From assembly GCA_964571855.1 (NCBI GenBank), contig CAZNDO010000008.1, forward strand, positions 95,290 to 159,289: DNA of 64,000 bases, read 5' to 3'. The notes under the pieces are model-generated. The model was given only the letters and a program-made list of their open reading frames with translations, was not told the origin of the DNA and searched no databases. Position 1 is the first letter of the stretch. Each line of letters opens with the position of its first letter. Below are positions 1 to 9,129 of this stretch, piece after piece. A program made the translations under genes and the position numbers. Source of the DNA: CAYYFX01 sp964571855. Lineage in GTDB: Bacteria; ARS69.

Positions 1-2
1 TG

Positions 3-1259
3 GGGGAGCACACGCCGATCCACCGCATCTGCTACGCGATCGTCCCTCAGGTGAAGCTGTTCCGGGCGCCGCCGCTGCTCATGTTCGGCGCGGCGTTCGC
101 GCTGGTCGCACTCGCGGCGCACGCGCTGCACGACCTGGACGCCGGGCGGACGGGGCGCGGCGCGCGGCATCCGGCATTGGCCTGGGGTCTGCCGGCGGCC
201 GCGCTGCTCGCGCTGGCCGGGCTCGGGGCGGGCGGCGTCACGGACTTCTGGAACGGGCTGCTGCGCCCCGGGCTCGAGGCGCCGCTGCGCCAGGTGCAGA
301 TGGCGAACCTGCCCGCGTTCCGCGCGGGCGCCCTGGCGGCCGCGGCCGTGCTCGCGGCGGGCGCCGGGCTCCTGCACGCGGGACGGCGCGGCACGATCCC
401 CGGGGTCGGGTTCGTCGCGGCGTTCGTGCTGCTCACCGTGGCGGACCTCTGGCGCATCGATCGCCGGTTCATCGCGGTCACGGATCCGCGTCCGTTCATC
501 CAGGCGCCGCCGCTGCTCGCGCAGCTCGCCGCGGAGAGCGCCACGGACAAGTTCCGCGTGATGCCGGTGGCACCGGGGCTGACCGCGAACGAGATGGGCT
601 ACTTCGGCATCGAGTCCACCCTGGGATTCCACGACAACGAGCTGGCGTGGTACCGCGCGCTGCGCACGGAGCCGGCGGCCGAGGGCCTGCTCGCCGGGAA
701 CTCGGGCGGGTACCCCTTCCTGCGCGTCCTGAACGTGAAGTACATCGTCCACGACCGCACGGACATCCCGAACCCGTACCCGGTGCCGGACTGGCTGCCG
801 CGTTTCCGGCTCGCCGCGGACTGGGAGCTGGCGGAGGGAAGCGCGGCGATCGCGGCGCGGCTCCTCGCGGACGACTTCGATCCCGCGCGGACCGTGCTGC
901 TGGAGACGGACCCGGGCGTTCCCGCGTCGCCCGCGAGCGACGAGCCGCCCGGCGCGGTGGACTACGAGTACGACGGCAACGTGATCCGCGTGCGGGTGGA
1001 TGCGACGCGCCCGTGCCTGCTCGTCCACGCGGAGAACTGGTTCCCGTACTGGCACGCGTACCGCGACGGGACGGAGGTGCCGATCCTGCGCGCCTACGGG
1101 ACGGTGCGCGCCATCGCCGTGCCCGCCGGGGAGTCCCGTCTGGAGCTGCGATTCCGGTCCGTGCCGTACGAGATCGGCCGCAACGTCACGCTCCTCACCG
1201 TGGCCCTGCTCGGGGCGGCCGCGATCGTCGCGTGGGCGCGGGGTCGCGCCCGGTCGTGA
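3..1259 (+). CDS. YfhO-like multi-spanning membrane protein, C-terminal part (5' end outside window)
   Basis: The frame is open from base 3 with no stop, so the gene starts before the window and about 418 C-terminal residues are visible. The first residues (HRICYAIVPQVKLFRAP) followed by a hydrophobic helix match the loop-helix pattern I recognise from YfhO-family proteins. Two or three more membrane helices follow, then roughly 250 mostly soluble residues and a final helix with an Arg-rich tail. YfhO proteins are GT-C-like enzymes, linked in Gram-positive bacteria to glycosylation of surface polymers; the substrate here is unknown. The GTG at base 51 is internal, not the start. The stop overlaps the next start by one base, so it is the first visible member of a glycan operon. 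Confidence 0.72.
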   Translation, partial: GEHTPIHRICYAIVPQVKLFRAPPLLMFGAAFALVALAAHALHDLDAGRTGRGARHPALAWGLPAAALLALAGLGAGGVTDFWNGLLRPGLEAPLRQVQMANLPAFRAGALAAAAVLAAGAGLLHAGRRGTIPGVGFVAAFVLLTVADLWRIDRRFIAVTDPRPFIQAPPLLAQLAAESATDKFRVMPVAPGLTANEMGYFGIESTLGFHDNELAWYRALRTEPAAEGLLAGNSGGYPFLRVLNVKYIVHDRTDIPNPYPVPDWLPRFRLAADWELAEGSAAIAARLLADDFDPARTVLLETDPGVPASPASDEPPGAVDYEYDGNVIRVRVDATRPCLLVHAENWFPYWHAYRDGTEVPILRAYGTVRAIAVPAGESRLELRFRSVPYEIGRNVTLLTVALLGAAAIVAWARGRARS

Positions 1260-2155
1260 TGCGCGCGCTCCAGCTCGCCGGGGTCCTCGTCGGCGTGGCC
1301 ATCCTCGCGTCGAACTTCGCGGACGCCTGGCGGGAACTGCGCGCGGCGCCGCCGGAAGTCGCCTGGGGCGTGGCCCTGGCCGCCACCGTCCTGTTGATCG
1401 GGCTGTACCTCGCGCTGGCCTGGTTGTGGACGTCCATCGCCGGAGCGCTGGGTGTGCACATCCGGTACGGCGTCGCGCTCCAGTTCTGGTCCATCTCGAA
1501 CCTCGGCCGGTACGTTCCCGGGAAGGTATGGCAGATCACCGGGGTGGCGATCGTGGCCTCCGATCTGGGCGTGCCGCCCGGTCTCGCGGTCACGATCGCG
1601 TGCCTGTCGTTCGGGTTCATGGTGGCCACGGGCGCCTGGCTGGGGTTCGCGCTCCTGCCCGGACTGTTCGCCTCCGACGGGCTGCGCATCGCGGTCGTGG
1701 CCGCCTCGACGGCGGCGGTGGTCGTTCCGGTGGCGTGGCCCGGCATCTTCCCGGCCACGATGCGGCGGCTTCCGGGGCGGCTTCGCGTCACCGACGTGCG
1801 GGCCCCGTCCCGCGCGGGCGTGGCGCGGATGGCTGCGCAGTTCGCCCTGGTGTGGATTGCCCACGGGATCGCGTTCTGGGTCTTCTGCGCGGCATTCGCG
1901 CCGCTCGCGTGGCCGACCGTGCTGCCGGTCACGGGCGCGTACTGCCTCGCCTACGTGTCAGGGCTCGTGGCGCTCATCGCGCCCGGCGGCATCGGCGTGC
2001 GGGAGGAGGTGCTGGGTGCCACGCTCGCTCCCTTGATGCCCGCCCACCCGGTGCACGTGGTCGCGGTGGCGGCGCGGCTGTGGACCATGGCGGCGGAGGT
2101 GTGCGTCCTCGCCGCGGCCCTGACGCTGCGCCTTCGCCGGGGACGCGGGTCGTGA
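1259..2155 (+). CDS. UPF0104 / LPG-synthase-TM family integral membrane protein
   Basis: This 298-residue protein is almost entirely hydrophobic, with about eight membrane helices. It carries the family signatures NLGRYVPGKVWQ (near residue 80) and APGGIGVREEVL (near residue 243) of the lysylphosphatidylglycerol-synthase transmembrane family (PF03706). Family members include the flippase part of MprF and many uncharacterised proteins next to glycosyltransferases. The soluble aminoacyl-transfer domain of MprF is absent. I chose ATG 1259, which shares one base with the previous stop; GTG 1256 is also in frame. A role in lipid or lipid-linked sugar handling is inference from the family and the glycosyltransferase neighbours. 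Confidence 0.8.
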   Translation: MRALQLAGVLVGVAILASNFADAWRELRAAPPEVAWGVALAATVLLIGLYLALAWLWTSIAGALGVHIRYGVALQFWSISNLGRYVPGKVWQITGVAIVASDLGVPPGLAVTIACLSFGFMVATGAWLGFALLPGLFASDGLRIAVVAASTAAVVVPVAWPGIFPATMRRLPGRLRVTDVRAPSRAGVARMAAQFALVWIAHGIAFWVFCAAFAPLAWPTVLPVTGAYCLAYVSGLVALIAPGGIGVREEVLGATLAPLMPAHPVHVVAVAARLWTMAAEVCVLAAALTLRLRRGRGS

Positions 2156-3324
2156 ACCGCGTCGTCTGGGCGGCGCAGGTCTTCCCGCGGCATCGCGACG
2201 ATGCCCTCGGGAGCTTCCTCCTCCGTCTGGCCCGCGCGATGCCCGGGCGCGGATGGGACGTCACGGTGGTCGCGCCGGGGGACGACGGTGCGCCGGCGCG
2301 CGAGGACATGGCGGGCGTCCACGTCCGCCGGTTCGACGTGCGCGCCGTCCGGGCCGAGGGGCTCGCGTACCGCGGCGAGATGCATCGCGCCGCGCTGGCC
2401 CGTCCCTTCGCCTTCGCGCGGTTCCTGCGCGCCTTCCGCGGCGCGGTGGCGGACGCGACGCGGGACACCGGGGCGGTTCTCCTGCACGCGCACTGGTGGG
2501 TCCCGGGGGGCGTCCTGGTGCGCGGGGTCGCGCGGGCGCGCGCCGTCCCCTGGGTCCTGTCGCTGCACGGGACGGACGTGCGCCTGGTCCAGCGCCTGCC
2601 GGCGCTGCGGCCGCTGGCGGGACAAGTTGCCGGTGCGGCCGCCGCGGTGCTGCCGGTGTCGTCCGCGCTCGACCGGGAGGTGGCGCGGTGGGGAGTGCCC
2701 GCGGCGCGGCGGATCGTGCTGCCGATGCCCGCGGATGCCGCGCGCTTCACGCCGCCGGAAGCGCCGCCGCCGGACCGGCCCGCACGGTTCCTCGTCGTCG
2801 CGCGTCTCACGCGGCAGAAGCGCGTGGGGGACGCCGTCCGTGCGCTCGCGGCCTGGGGGGACGGGCCGGACGTGCGGCTGGACGTGTGCGGTGACGGCCC
2901 GGAGCGCGCCGCCCTCGCGCGGGAGGCGGCCTCGCTGGGCGAACGGGTCACGTTCCACGGGATGCTCCCGCCGGATCACCTGCCGCCGCTGTACCGCGCG
3001 GCGCGGGCCGTCGTGCTGCCGTCGCTCGGAGAGGGGTACGGGCTCGTGGTCGTCGAGGCGGCGCTGTGCGGCGTGCCGGCGATCGTCGCGCGGTCGGGGG
3101 CGCTGCCCGACCTGGTGGAGGACGGTCGCACCGGACTCGTCGTCCCGCCCGGCGACGTCGAGTCCCTGCGGCGCGCGATGCGCCGCCTGGCGGACGATCC
3201 CGCGGAAGCGCATGCGCTGGGGGTCGCCGCGCGCGCGCGAGCCGCCGGCGCGACGGCGGATCCCCTGGCGGACCGGCTCGCGGACGTGTACGCGAGCGTG
3301 ACGGCCGGGAGGTCCCTTTCTTGA
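2152..3324 (+). CDS. GT4-family glycosyltransferase
   Basis: This 390-residue cytoplasmic protein has the two-domain GT-B layout. The N-terminal half has an acceptor-side Rossmann fold with a His-rich HAHWWVPGG loop. The C-terminal half starts near FLVVARLTRQKR and ends with the EX7E motif (EGYGLVVVE) followed by a PDLVEDGRTGLVVPPGD donor-site segment. Such enzymes transfer a hexose from a nucleotide sugar to a growing glycan; the sugar and acceptor cannot be read from the sequence. The GTG start overlaps the previous stop by four bases. The stop TGA lies inside the -35 box of the next promoter. Confidence 0.88.
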   Translation: MNRVVWAAQVFPRHRDDALGSFLLRLARAMPGRGWDVTVVAPGDDGAPAREDMAGVHVRRFDVRAVRAEGLAYRGEMHRAALARPFAFARFLRAFRGAVADATRDTGAVLLHAHWWVPGGVLVRGVARARAVPWVLSLHGTDVRLVQRLPALRPLAGQVAGAAAAVLPVSSALDREVARWGVPAARRIVLPMPADAARFTPPEAPPPDRPARFLVVARLTRQKRVGDAVRALAAWGDGPDVRLDVCGDGPERAALAREAASLGERVTFHGMLPPDHLPPLYRAARAVVLPSLGEGYGLVVVEAALCGVPAIVARSGALPDLVEDGRTGLVVPPGDVESLRRAMRRLADDPAEAHALGVAARARAAGATADPLADRLADVYASVTAGRSLS

Positions 3325-3349
3325 CGTTGGCCGCACCGCTCCCTAGGCT
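3321..3349 (+). promoter_or_regulatory. Sigma-70-type promoter of the rib operon
   Basis: TTGACG (3321-3326) and TAGGCT (3344-3349) are separated by 17 bases, close to the vegetative consensus. Transcription should start near 3356, leaving a leader of about 40 bases before ribD. The -35 box contains the TGA stop of the upstream glycosyltransferase. The same layout recurs at 11023 and 39859. Confidence 0.72.
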
Positions 3350-3394
3350 CGCTCCGCTCTGCCGCGCGTCCCGGAGAATCACGGAGGCCACCCC

Positions 3395-4519
3395 ATGAAC
3401 GCCGCCCGTGCCGCCGACCACGCGTGGATGCGCGTCGCGCTGGACCTCGCCGCGCGGGCGGAGGGGCGGACGGCGCCGAACCCCATGGTCGGCGCGGTGC
3501 TCGTGCGGGACGGGCGGGTGGTGGGGCAGGGATGGCACGAGCGCGCCGGCGCGCCGCACGCGGAGGCCGCGGCGCTGGCCGAGGCGGGGGACGCCGCCCG
3601 CGGCGCCACGCTGTACTGCACGCTCGAGCCCTGCGCGCACACCGGGCGCACGCCGCCGTGCGCGCCCGCGCTCGTGGCCGCGGGGATCGCGCGCGCCTTC
3701 GTGGCCCTGCAGGATCCCGATCCGCGCGTTTCGGGTCGCGGCATCGCGGCGCTGACCGCGGCGGGGATTCCCGTCACGGCGGGGCTGCTCGCCGCGGAGG
3801 CGGAGCGGCGGAACGAGGCGTACCTGCACCGCGTGCGGACCGGTCGGGCGTTCGTGGCGCTGAAGGCCGCGGTCACGCTGGACGGCCGGCTCGGCGCGGA
3901 CGGCGGCCTTTCCCGGTGGATCACGGGGCCGGCGGCCCGCGCGCGCGCGCACCGGCTGCGTGACCGGCACGACGCCGTGCTGGTGGGCCGCGGCACGCTG
4001 GAACGGGACGACCCCGCGCTGACCGTCCGTCTGCCCGGGACGCCCCGCGATCCGGTGGCGGTCGTGCTGGACTCGAGCCTCGCGGCGCCGGCGGAGCGCG
4101 CGCTCTGGCGGCGCGCCGCGGCGGGGGCCGCGGTCTGGGTGGCCGCCCGGGACGACGCCCCGGCCGATCGCGCGCGCCGCCTGGAGGACCAGGGCGTCCG
4201 CGTGCTCCGCCTGCCGGCCGCGGCGGACGGCCGCGTGGACCTCCGGGCGCTCCTGCGGGCCCTCGCGGATCGCGGGTGCAACTCCGTCCTGGCGGAGGGT
4301 GGCGAGGCCGTCCACACCGCGCTCCTGGCCGCGGGGCTCGCCGGGCGCGCCTGGATCTTCGTGGCCCCGGCCATCCTGGGGGGCGTGTCCGGCCCCCGGC
4401 TGGCGGGGGAGCTGGGGATCCGGACCCCGGAGGCGGCGATCCGGCTGCGGGAAACGGAGGTCGAAATCCTCGGGGAGGATATCTTGGTGACGGGTCGCGT
4501 GGAGTCGACCGGAGGGTAG
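3395..4519 (+). CDS. ribD: Bifunctional riboflavin deaminase/reductase RibD
   Basis: RibD performs the second and third steps of riboflavin synthesis: deamination of the pyrimidine and reduction of its ribosyl chain. The 374-residue length is typical. The deaminase domain shows the zinc motif HAE (residues 55-57) with PCAHTGRTPPC (79-89); the C-terminal reductase domain runs from about residue 150. ATG 3395 is preceded by a GGAGG box at 3383-3387. It is first in the operon ribD-ribE-ribBA-ribH-nusB. The leader is too short for an FMN riboswitch. Confidence 0.96.
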   Translation: MNAARAADHAWMRVALDLAARAEGRTAPNPMVGAVLVRDGRVVGQGWHERAGAPHAEAAALAEAGDAARGATLYCTLEPCAHTGRTPPCAPALVAAGIARAFVALQDPDPRVSGRGIAALTAAGIPVTAGLLAAEAERRNEAYLHRVRTGRAFVALKAAVTLDGRLGADGGLSRWITGPAARARAHRLRDRHDAVLVGRGTLERDDPALTVRLPGTPRDPVAVVLDSSLAAPAERALWRRAAAGAAVWVAARDDAPADRARRLEDQGVRVLRLPAAADGRVDLRALLRALADRGCNSVLAEGGEAVHTALLAAGLAGRAWIFVAPAILGGVSGPRLAGELGIRTPEAAIRLRETEVEILGEDILVTGRVESTGG

Positions 4520-4523
4520 CCCC

Positions 4524-5117
4524 ATGTTCACCGGGATCATCCGCGAAGCGGGTCGGGTCCGCGCCCTGGAGCGGACCGAGGAGGGGGCGCTGCTGGCCGT
4601 GGAAGCCCCCGAGTCCGCCGCCGCCCTGGGCCTGGGCAGCTCGGTGGCCGTGGACGGGGTGTGTCTCACGGTGACCCGGCTCGTGCCCCCGGTCTTCGAG
4701 GTCCAGATGGTCCCGGAGACGCTGCGGCGGACCCGGTTCCAGGACCTGTCCGTGGGGGACGCGACGAATCTGGAGCTTCCCTTGAAAATGGGCGATTCTC
4801 TGGACGGCCACCTCGTCCAGGGTCACGTGGACGGGGTGGGGGTCGTGCGGAGCGCGCGGCAGGAAGGGATCGGTCGGTGGGTCGAGATCGAGGCGCCCCC
4901 GGCGCTCCGGCCGTTCCTGGCGGAGAAGGGATCGGTGGCGGTGAACGGCGTGAGCCTCACGATCGCCGCCTCGCTGCCCGGCGGCTTCGCGGTCGCGCTC
5001 ATTCCGACAACGCTCCAACTGACCAATCTGAAGGACTTGCGCGAAGGATCTCGAGTGAACCTGGAAGTGGACGTCCTCGCCCGTTACGTGCTCCACGCGC
5101 GGGGGGAGCAGCCGTGA
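4524..5117 (+). CDS. ribE: Riboflavin synthase alpha chain RibE
   Basis: This enzyme dismutates two molecules of dimethyl-ribityllumazine into riboflavin and the RibD/RibA pathway pyrimidine. The 197-residue protein begins with the diagnostic MFTGII. It contains the two homologous lumazine-binding barrels, each with a VxGVxLTV/I signature (VDGVCLTV and VNGVSLTI). It starts four bases after ribD and its stop overlaps the ribBA start. Nothing in the sequence departs from the family. Confidence 0.96.
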   Translation: MFTGIIREAGRVRALERTEEGALLAVEAPESAAALGLGSSVAVDGVCLTVTRLVPPVFEVQMVPETLRRTRFQDLSVGDATNLELPLKMGDSLDGHLVQGHVDGVGVVRSARQEGIGRWVEIEAPPALRPFLAEKGSVAVNGVSLTIAASLPGGFAVALIPTTLQLTNLKDLREGSRVNLEVDVLARYVLHARGEQP

Positions 5118-6382
5118 GCCGGATGGAGATGGACCTCGTGGAGACGAAGGACGACGCGCCCCTGGACCCGATCGAGCGCGCCATCGAGGACTTCCGCGCG
5201 GGCCGCATGGTGATCGTGGTCGACGACGAGGACCGCGAGAACGAGGGAGACCTCGTGATGCCCGCGGACGTGGCCACGGCGGAGCAGGTGAACTTCATCG
5301 TCCGGTGGGCGCGCGGGATCCTGTGCGCCCCCATGGCCCCGCACGTGGCGGACCGGCTCCGCCTGCCGCTCATGACGGACCGGAACACCGCGAAGATGAA
5401 GACGCCGTTCACCGTCTCCGTGGACGCGGTGGAGGGCACCACCACCGGCGTGAGCGCGGAGGAGCGGGCCATCACGCTGCGCCGGCTGGCGCACCCGGAG
5501 GCGAAGGCCTGGGACTTCGCCAGCCCCGGCCACATCTTCCCGCTGCGGGCGGTGGAGGCGGGCGTGCTGCGCCGCGCCGGCCACACCGAGGCGGTGGTGG
5601 ACCTGTGTCGCCTGGCCGGCCGGCCCGAGGTGGGCGTGCTGTGCGAGATCCTGAACGAGGACGGGACCATGGCGCGCCTCCCGGATCTCCGGAAGTTCGC
5701 GCGGACGCACGGGCTCACGCTCATCTCGATCGAGGACCTCATCAAGCACCGCCGGCGCGCGGAGTCCCTCGTGCGCCGGCTCGTGGAGACGCCGCTGCCC
5801 ACGGACTTCGGGCACTGGACCATGGTCCTGTACGCCTGCACGTACGAGGACGACCTGCATGTCGCGCTGGTGAAGGGGGATCCCGCGCGCCTCGCGGAAG
5901 GGGACCCGCTCGTGCGGGTCCACTCGCAGTGCGTCACCGGGGACCTGTTCCACTCCCGCCGCTGCGATTGCGGCGAGCAGCTGGACGCCGCGATGAAGGC
6001 GATCGACGAGGCGGGCTCCGGCGTGCTGCTGTACATGCGGCAGGAAGGCCGGGGCATCGGGCTCGCGAACAAGCTCCGCGCCTACAACCTGCAGGACCGC
6101 GGCGCGGACACGGTGAGCGCGAACGAGATGCTGGGCTTCAAGGCCGACGAGCGGGACTACGGCATCGGCGCGCAGATCCTCTTCGATCTCGGCGTGCGCC
6201 GCATGCGCCTGCTGACGAACAACCCGTCGAAGCGGATCGGGCTGGAGAGCTACGGGCTGACCATCGTGGATCGCGTGGCGCTCACGGTCCCGCCGAAGCC
6301 GGAGAACCTGCGCTACCTGGCCACGAAGCGGGACAAGCTGGGGCACCTGCTGCCCGACCTGCCCGGACCGCCCCGCGAATGA
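5114..6382 (+). CDS. ribBA: Bifunctional DHBP synthase / GTP cyclohydrolase II RibBA
   Basis: The N-terminal half (to about residue 210) is dihydroxybutanone-phosphate synthase, with the acidic DDEDRENEGD motif at residues 37-46. The C-terminal half is GTP cyclohydrolase II, with the zinc cysteines in CVTGDLFHSRRCDCGEQL and the RQEGRGIGL loop. The two halves supply both precursors of lumazine. At 422 residues it has normal length for the fusion. GTG 5114 overlaps the ribE stop by four bases; ATG 5123 is an alternative three codons later. Confidence 0.96.
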   Translation: MSRMEMDLVETKDDAPLDPIERAIEDFRAGRMVIVVDDEDRENEGDLVMPADVATAEQVNFIVRWARGILCAPMAPHVADRLRLPLMTDRNTAKMKTPFTVSVDAVEGTTTGVSAEERAITLRRLAHPEAKAWDFASPGHIFPLRAVEAGVLRRAGHTEAVVDLCRLAGRPEVGVLCEILNEDGTMARLPDLRKFARTHGLTLISIEDLIKHRRRAESLVRRLVETPLPTDFGHWTMVLYACTYEDDLHVALVKGDPARLAEGDPLVRVHSQCVTGDLFHSRRCDCGEQLDAAMKAIDEAGSGVLLYMRQEGRGIGLANKLRAYNLQDRGADTVSANEMLGFKADERDYGIGAQILFDLGVRRMRLLTNNPSKRIGLESYGLTIVDRVALTVPPKPENLRYLATKRDKLGHLLPDLPGPPRE

Positions 6383-6849
6383 CCTCCTACGAGGGGCGTC
6401 CCGAGGCGCGCGGAGGCCGGATCGCGGTCGTCGTGGCGCGGTTCAACGACTTCGTGACGTCGCGGCTGGCGCGGTCCGCGGTGGAGGAGCTCGTGGCGTG
6501 CGGCGTCCCGCGCGAGGACGTGCACGAGATCCGCGTTCCCGGGGCGTTCGAGCTGCCGCTCGCGGCATCGCTCGCGGCGCGCAGCGGGCGCTACGCCGCC
6601 GTCGTCTGCCTGGGGGCCGTCATCCGCGGGGAGACGCCGCACTTCGACTACGTGGCGGGGGAGTGCGCCCGCGGGCTCGCGCGGGTCGCCCTGGAGAGCG
6701 GCGTGCCCGTGACGTTCGGCGTGCTGACCACGGACACGCCGGAGCAGGCCCTGGCTCGCGCGGGCGGCGCGGCCGGGGACAAGGGGCGCGACGCCGCGCG
6801 CACCGCGCTCGAGATGGCGGACCTCGCCGCCCGCGTGCGGGAGGGCTGA
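6379..6849 (+). CDS. ribH: 6,7-dimethyl-8-ribityllumazine synthase RibH
   Basis: RibH condenses the ribityl-pyrimidine with dihydroxybutanone phosphate to lumazine, usually as an icosahedral or pentameric assembly. The 156-residue protein shows VVARFNDFVT near the N-terminus, VPGAFELP (near residue 49) and the phosphate/active-site loop GAVIRGETPHFDYV (near residue 76). ATG 6379 overlaps the ribBA stop (ATGA). It completes the riboflavin set in this operon. Confidence 0.96.
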   Translation: MTSYEGRPEARGGRIAVVVARFNDFVTSRLARSAVEELVACGVPREDVHEIRVPGAFELPLAASLAARSGRYAAVVCLGAVIRGETPHFDYVAGECARGLARVALESGVPVTFGVLTTDTPEQALARAGGAAGDKGRDAARTALEMADLAARVREG

Positions 6850-7271
6850 TGGGACGCCGCCGGCTCGGACGGGAGACCGCCTTCAAGGCCTTGTACCGCC
6901 TGGACCTCGTGGGCAAGGGCCTGGAGGACGCCCTCAAGGATCTGGACCCGGAAGGGGACGGGGACGCGGAGGCCCGCCGCTTCGCCCAGGAGCTGCTGGA
7001 GACGGTGAGCGCCCACCGCACGGACGTGGACCGGGTCCTCGAGGGCGCGTGCGACCGGTGGGGCCTGTCCCGGCTCGGCGTCGTGGACCGCTCCATCCTC
7101 CGCCTCGGGGCCGCGGAGATCCTCTTCTGGAAGTGGATTCCCCCGGAGGTTTCCATCGACGAATACGTGGAAATCGCGAAGAAATACAGCTCGGCCGAGT
7201 CGGCCGGGCTGGTCAACGCGGTCCTGGACCGGATCGCGCGGGAAGCGCCGTCGGAAGAGGTCGGCACGTGA
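6849..7271 (+). CDS. nusB: Transcription antitermination factor NusB
   Basis: NusB is the 140-residue all-helical protein that binds BoxA RNA with NusE (S10) and promotes antitermination of rRNA operons. Family features seen are the N-terminal RRRLGRETAFKALYRLD, the mid-protein LGVVDRSILRLGAAEI and the C-terminal ISIDEYVEIAKKYS-like segment (here VSIDEYVEIAKKYSS). The ribH-nusB order is common in many phyla. The start shares one base with the ribH stop (TGATG). Confidence 0.95.
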   Translation: MGRRRLGRETAFKALYRLDLVGKGLEDALKDLDPEGDGDAEARRFAQELLETVSAHRTDVDRVLEGACDRWGLSRLGVVDRSILRLGAAEILFWKWIPPEVSIDEYVEIAKKYSSAESAGLVNAVLDRIAREAPSEEVGT

Positions 7272-7990
7272 TCGCGGTCATCTCGGACATCCACGGGAAC
7301 CTGGAGGCGCTGCAGGCCGTGCTCGCGGACGCGCGCCGCGAGAAGGCGGACCGCATCCACTGCCTCGGCGACGTGGTCGGCTACGGCGCGGATCCGAACG
7401 CGTGCCTGGAGCTGGTGCGGTCCGAAGCGTCGGCCATCGTGCTGGGCAACCACGACGCCGCCGCCTGCAACCCGCGGCTGGCGGAGAACTTCAACGAGGT
7501 GGCGCGCATCGCCATCCGCTGGACGTGCGAGCAGCTCACGAAGGAGAACCTGGAGACGCTGCGCGCGCTTCCCTACGACCACGTGGACGGCGACACACGC
7601 TATGTCCACGCGTCGCCGGACGACCCGCCGGCCTGGCACTACATCCTCACGGAGCAGGAGGCGTGGAACGCGTTCGAGGCGTGCCCGGAGCCGGTCTGCT
7701 TCGTCGGCCACTCGCACGTGGCGCTGCGCGTGCTGCTGCGCAAGGGCCGCCTCGTCGTCGTCGAGGACGACGTGGTGCAGGTGGCGGGGGACGACCGGGC
7801 GCTGCTGAACGTGGGCAGCGTGGGGCAGCCGCGGGACGGCGACTGGCGCGCCTCGTACGCGCTGTGGGATCCCGTGACGAAGCGGATGGTGGCCCGCCGC
7901 GTGGAGTACGACCTGGACGCCACCGCCCGGAAGATCCGCGCGGCGGGATTGCCCGAGGTGCTGGCCAAGCGCCTCGCCGTGGGCCAGTGA
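7268..7990 (+). CDS. YfcE/MJ0936-like metallophosphoesterase
   Basis: This 240-residue calcineurin-fold phosphoesterase shows the complete metal-binding series: ISDIHGN (residues 5-11), GDVVGYG, GNHDAA and VGHSHV. The GxNP-type loop (GADPNACLELV) is typical of the small bacterial phosphodiesterase branch. The natural substrate is unknown for most members. It overlaps nusB by four bases and the following glycosyltransferase by four bases, so it is translated within the rib operon. Confidence 0.88.
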   Translation: MIAVISDIHGNLEALQAVLADARREKADRIHCLGDVVGYGADPNACLELVRSEASAIVLGNHDAAACNPRLAENFNEVARIAIRWTCEQLTKENLETLRALPYDHVDGDTRYVHASPDDPPAWHYILTEQEAWNAFEACPEPVCFVGHSHVALRVLLRKGRLVVVEDDVVQVAGDDRALLNVGSVGQPRDGDWRASYALWDPVTKRMVARRVEYDLDATARKIRAAGLPEVLAKRLAVGQ

Positions 7991-9129
7991 CGCTCCGGAT
8001 CCTCGTCCTCGACTGGAACGACCGCACCAACCCCTGGGCCGGGGGATCGGAGCTGTCCGTCCACGAGACGTTCGGCCGCCTCGCCCGGCGGGGGCACCGC
8101 GTCACGCTCCTGTGCTCCGGGTACGGGGACGCGCCCGCGGAGGATCGGCTCGACGACCTGCGCATCGTCCGCGTGGGCGGCCGGCACACGTTCCACCTCG
8201 CGGTACCCGCCGCGATGCGGCGGCTGTTCCGCGAGGAGGCCTACGACGTCGTCGTCGAGAACCTGAACAAGATCCCCCTGTGCACGCCGCTGTGGTCGCC
8301 GGCCCCCGTGGTGGGACGGGGGCACCACCTGTTCGGGGGCACGATCTTCCAGGAGGCGCCGTTCCCGGTGGCGTGCGTGGTGTTCGCGAGCGAGCTGGTG
8401 CTGCCCTGGGTCTACCGCGACACGGCGATGACGGTCGTCTCGGGGACCACCCGCGAGGACTTCGTGCGGCGGGGGCTGCGCGCGGACCGGATCGAGGTCG
8501 TGCACAACGGCCTGGACCACGCGACGTACCGCCCGGCAACGGACCCGCCGCGGGACCCGCAGCCCTCGCTCTTGTGCCTCGGACGCATCCGCCGGTACAA
8601 GCGGCTGGACCTCGTGGTGGAGGCGGTGGGCCGGCTCGGCGCGTCGCGGCATCCGCATCTGCGCTTGACCGTTGCCGGATCCGGGGACTATCTGGAGCCG
8701 CTCCGACGGCACGCGGAACGGATCGGCGCCGCGTCCCACGTGCGCTTCGTCGGGCGCGTCAGCGAGGAGGAGAAGGTGCGGTTGTACCGGAGCGCCTGGG
8801 GGTTCGTGATGACGTCGCCGAAGGAGGGCTGGGGCCTGACCTGCCTGGAGGCCCAGGCCTGCGGCACGCCGGTGATCGCCAGCGATTCGCCCGGGCTCAA
8901 GGAGGCCGTGCGCCACGAGGCCAGCGGACTGCTGGTGCCGCACGGTGACGGCGCGGCCCTGGAGGACGCCATCGATCGGCTCGTCTCGGACCAGGCGCTG
9001 CGGGGGCGGCTGACCGAGGGCGCCCTGGCGCACGCGGCGGAGTACTCCTGGGACCGGTGCGCGGACGGGATGCTCGACGCGATGCGGCGGGCGGTGGCGG
9101 CGCGGGCCGGCGCGGGGGTTCCGGCATGA
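7987..9129 (+). CDS. GT4-family glycosyltransferase
   Basis: The 380-residue GT-B protein has an N-terminal GGSELSVHETFGRLARRGH acceptor-domain motif, a linker near residue 195 (LLCLGRIRRYKRLD) and the donor-site EX7E motif EGWGLTCLE followed by GTPVIASDSPGLKEAV. The family transfers sugars from nucleotide donors to lipid or saccharide acceptors. It sits immediately upstream of gmd-rmd, so GDP-D-rhamnose or GDP-mannose is a reasonable but unproven donor. The GTG start overlaps the preceding stop by four bases. Confidence 0.9.
   Translation: MTLRILVLDWNDRTNPWAGGSELSVHETFGRLARRGHRVTLLCSGYGDAPAEDRLDDLRIVRVGGRHTFHLAVPAAMRRLFREEAYDVVVENLNKIPLCTPLWSPAPVVGRGHHLFGGTIFQEAPFPVACVVFASELVLPWVYRDTAMTVVSGTTREDFVRRGLRADRIEVVHNGLDHATYRPATDPPRDPQPSLLCLGRIRRYKRLDLVVEAVGRLGASRHPHLRLTVAGSGDYLEPLRRHAERIGAASHVRFVGRVSEEEKVRLYRSAWGFVMTSPKEGWGLTCLEAQACGTPVIASDSPGLKEAVRHEASGLLVPHGDGAALEDAIDRLVSDQALRGRLTEGALAHAAEYSWDRCADGMLDAMRRAVAARAGAGVPA

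Noticed and set aside
51..53. GTG 51 as the start of the first gene
   Set aside because: The frame is open upstream to the window edge and the residues before it match the conserved YfhO loop, so the gene is truncated by the window.
3327..3394. FMN riboswitch upstream of ribD
   Set aside because: The leader is about 40 bases and shows none of the conserved RFN-element segments, which need more than 100 bases.
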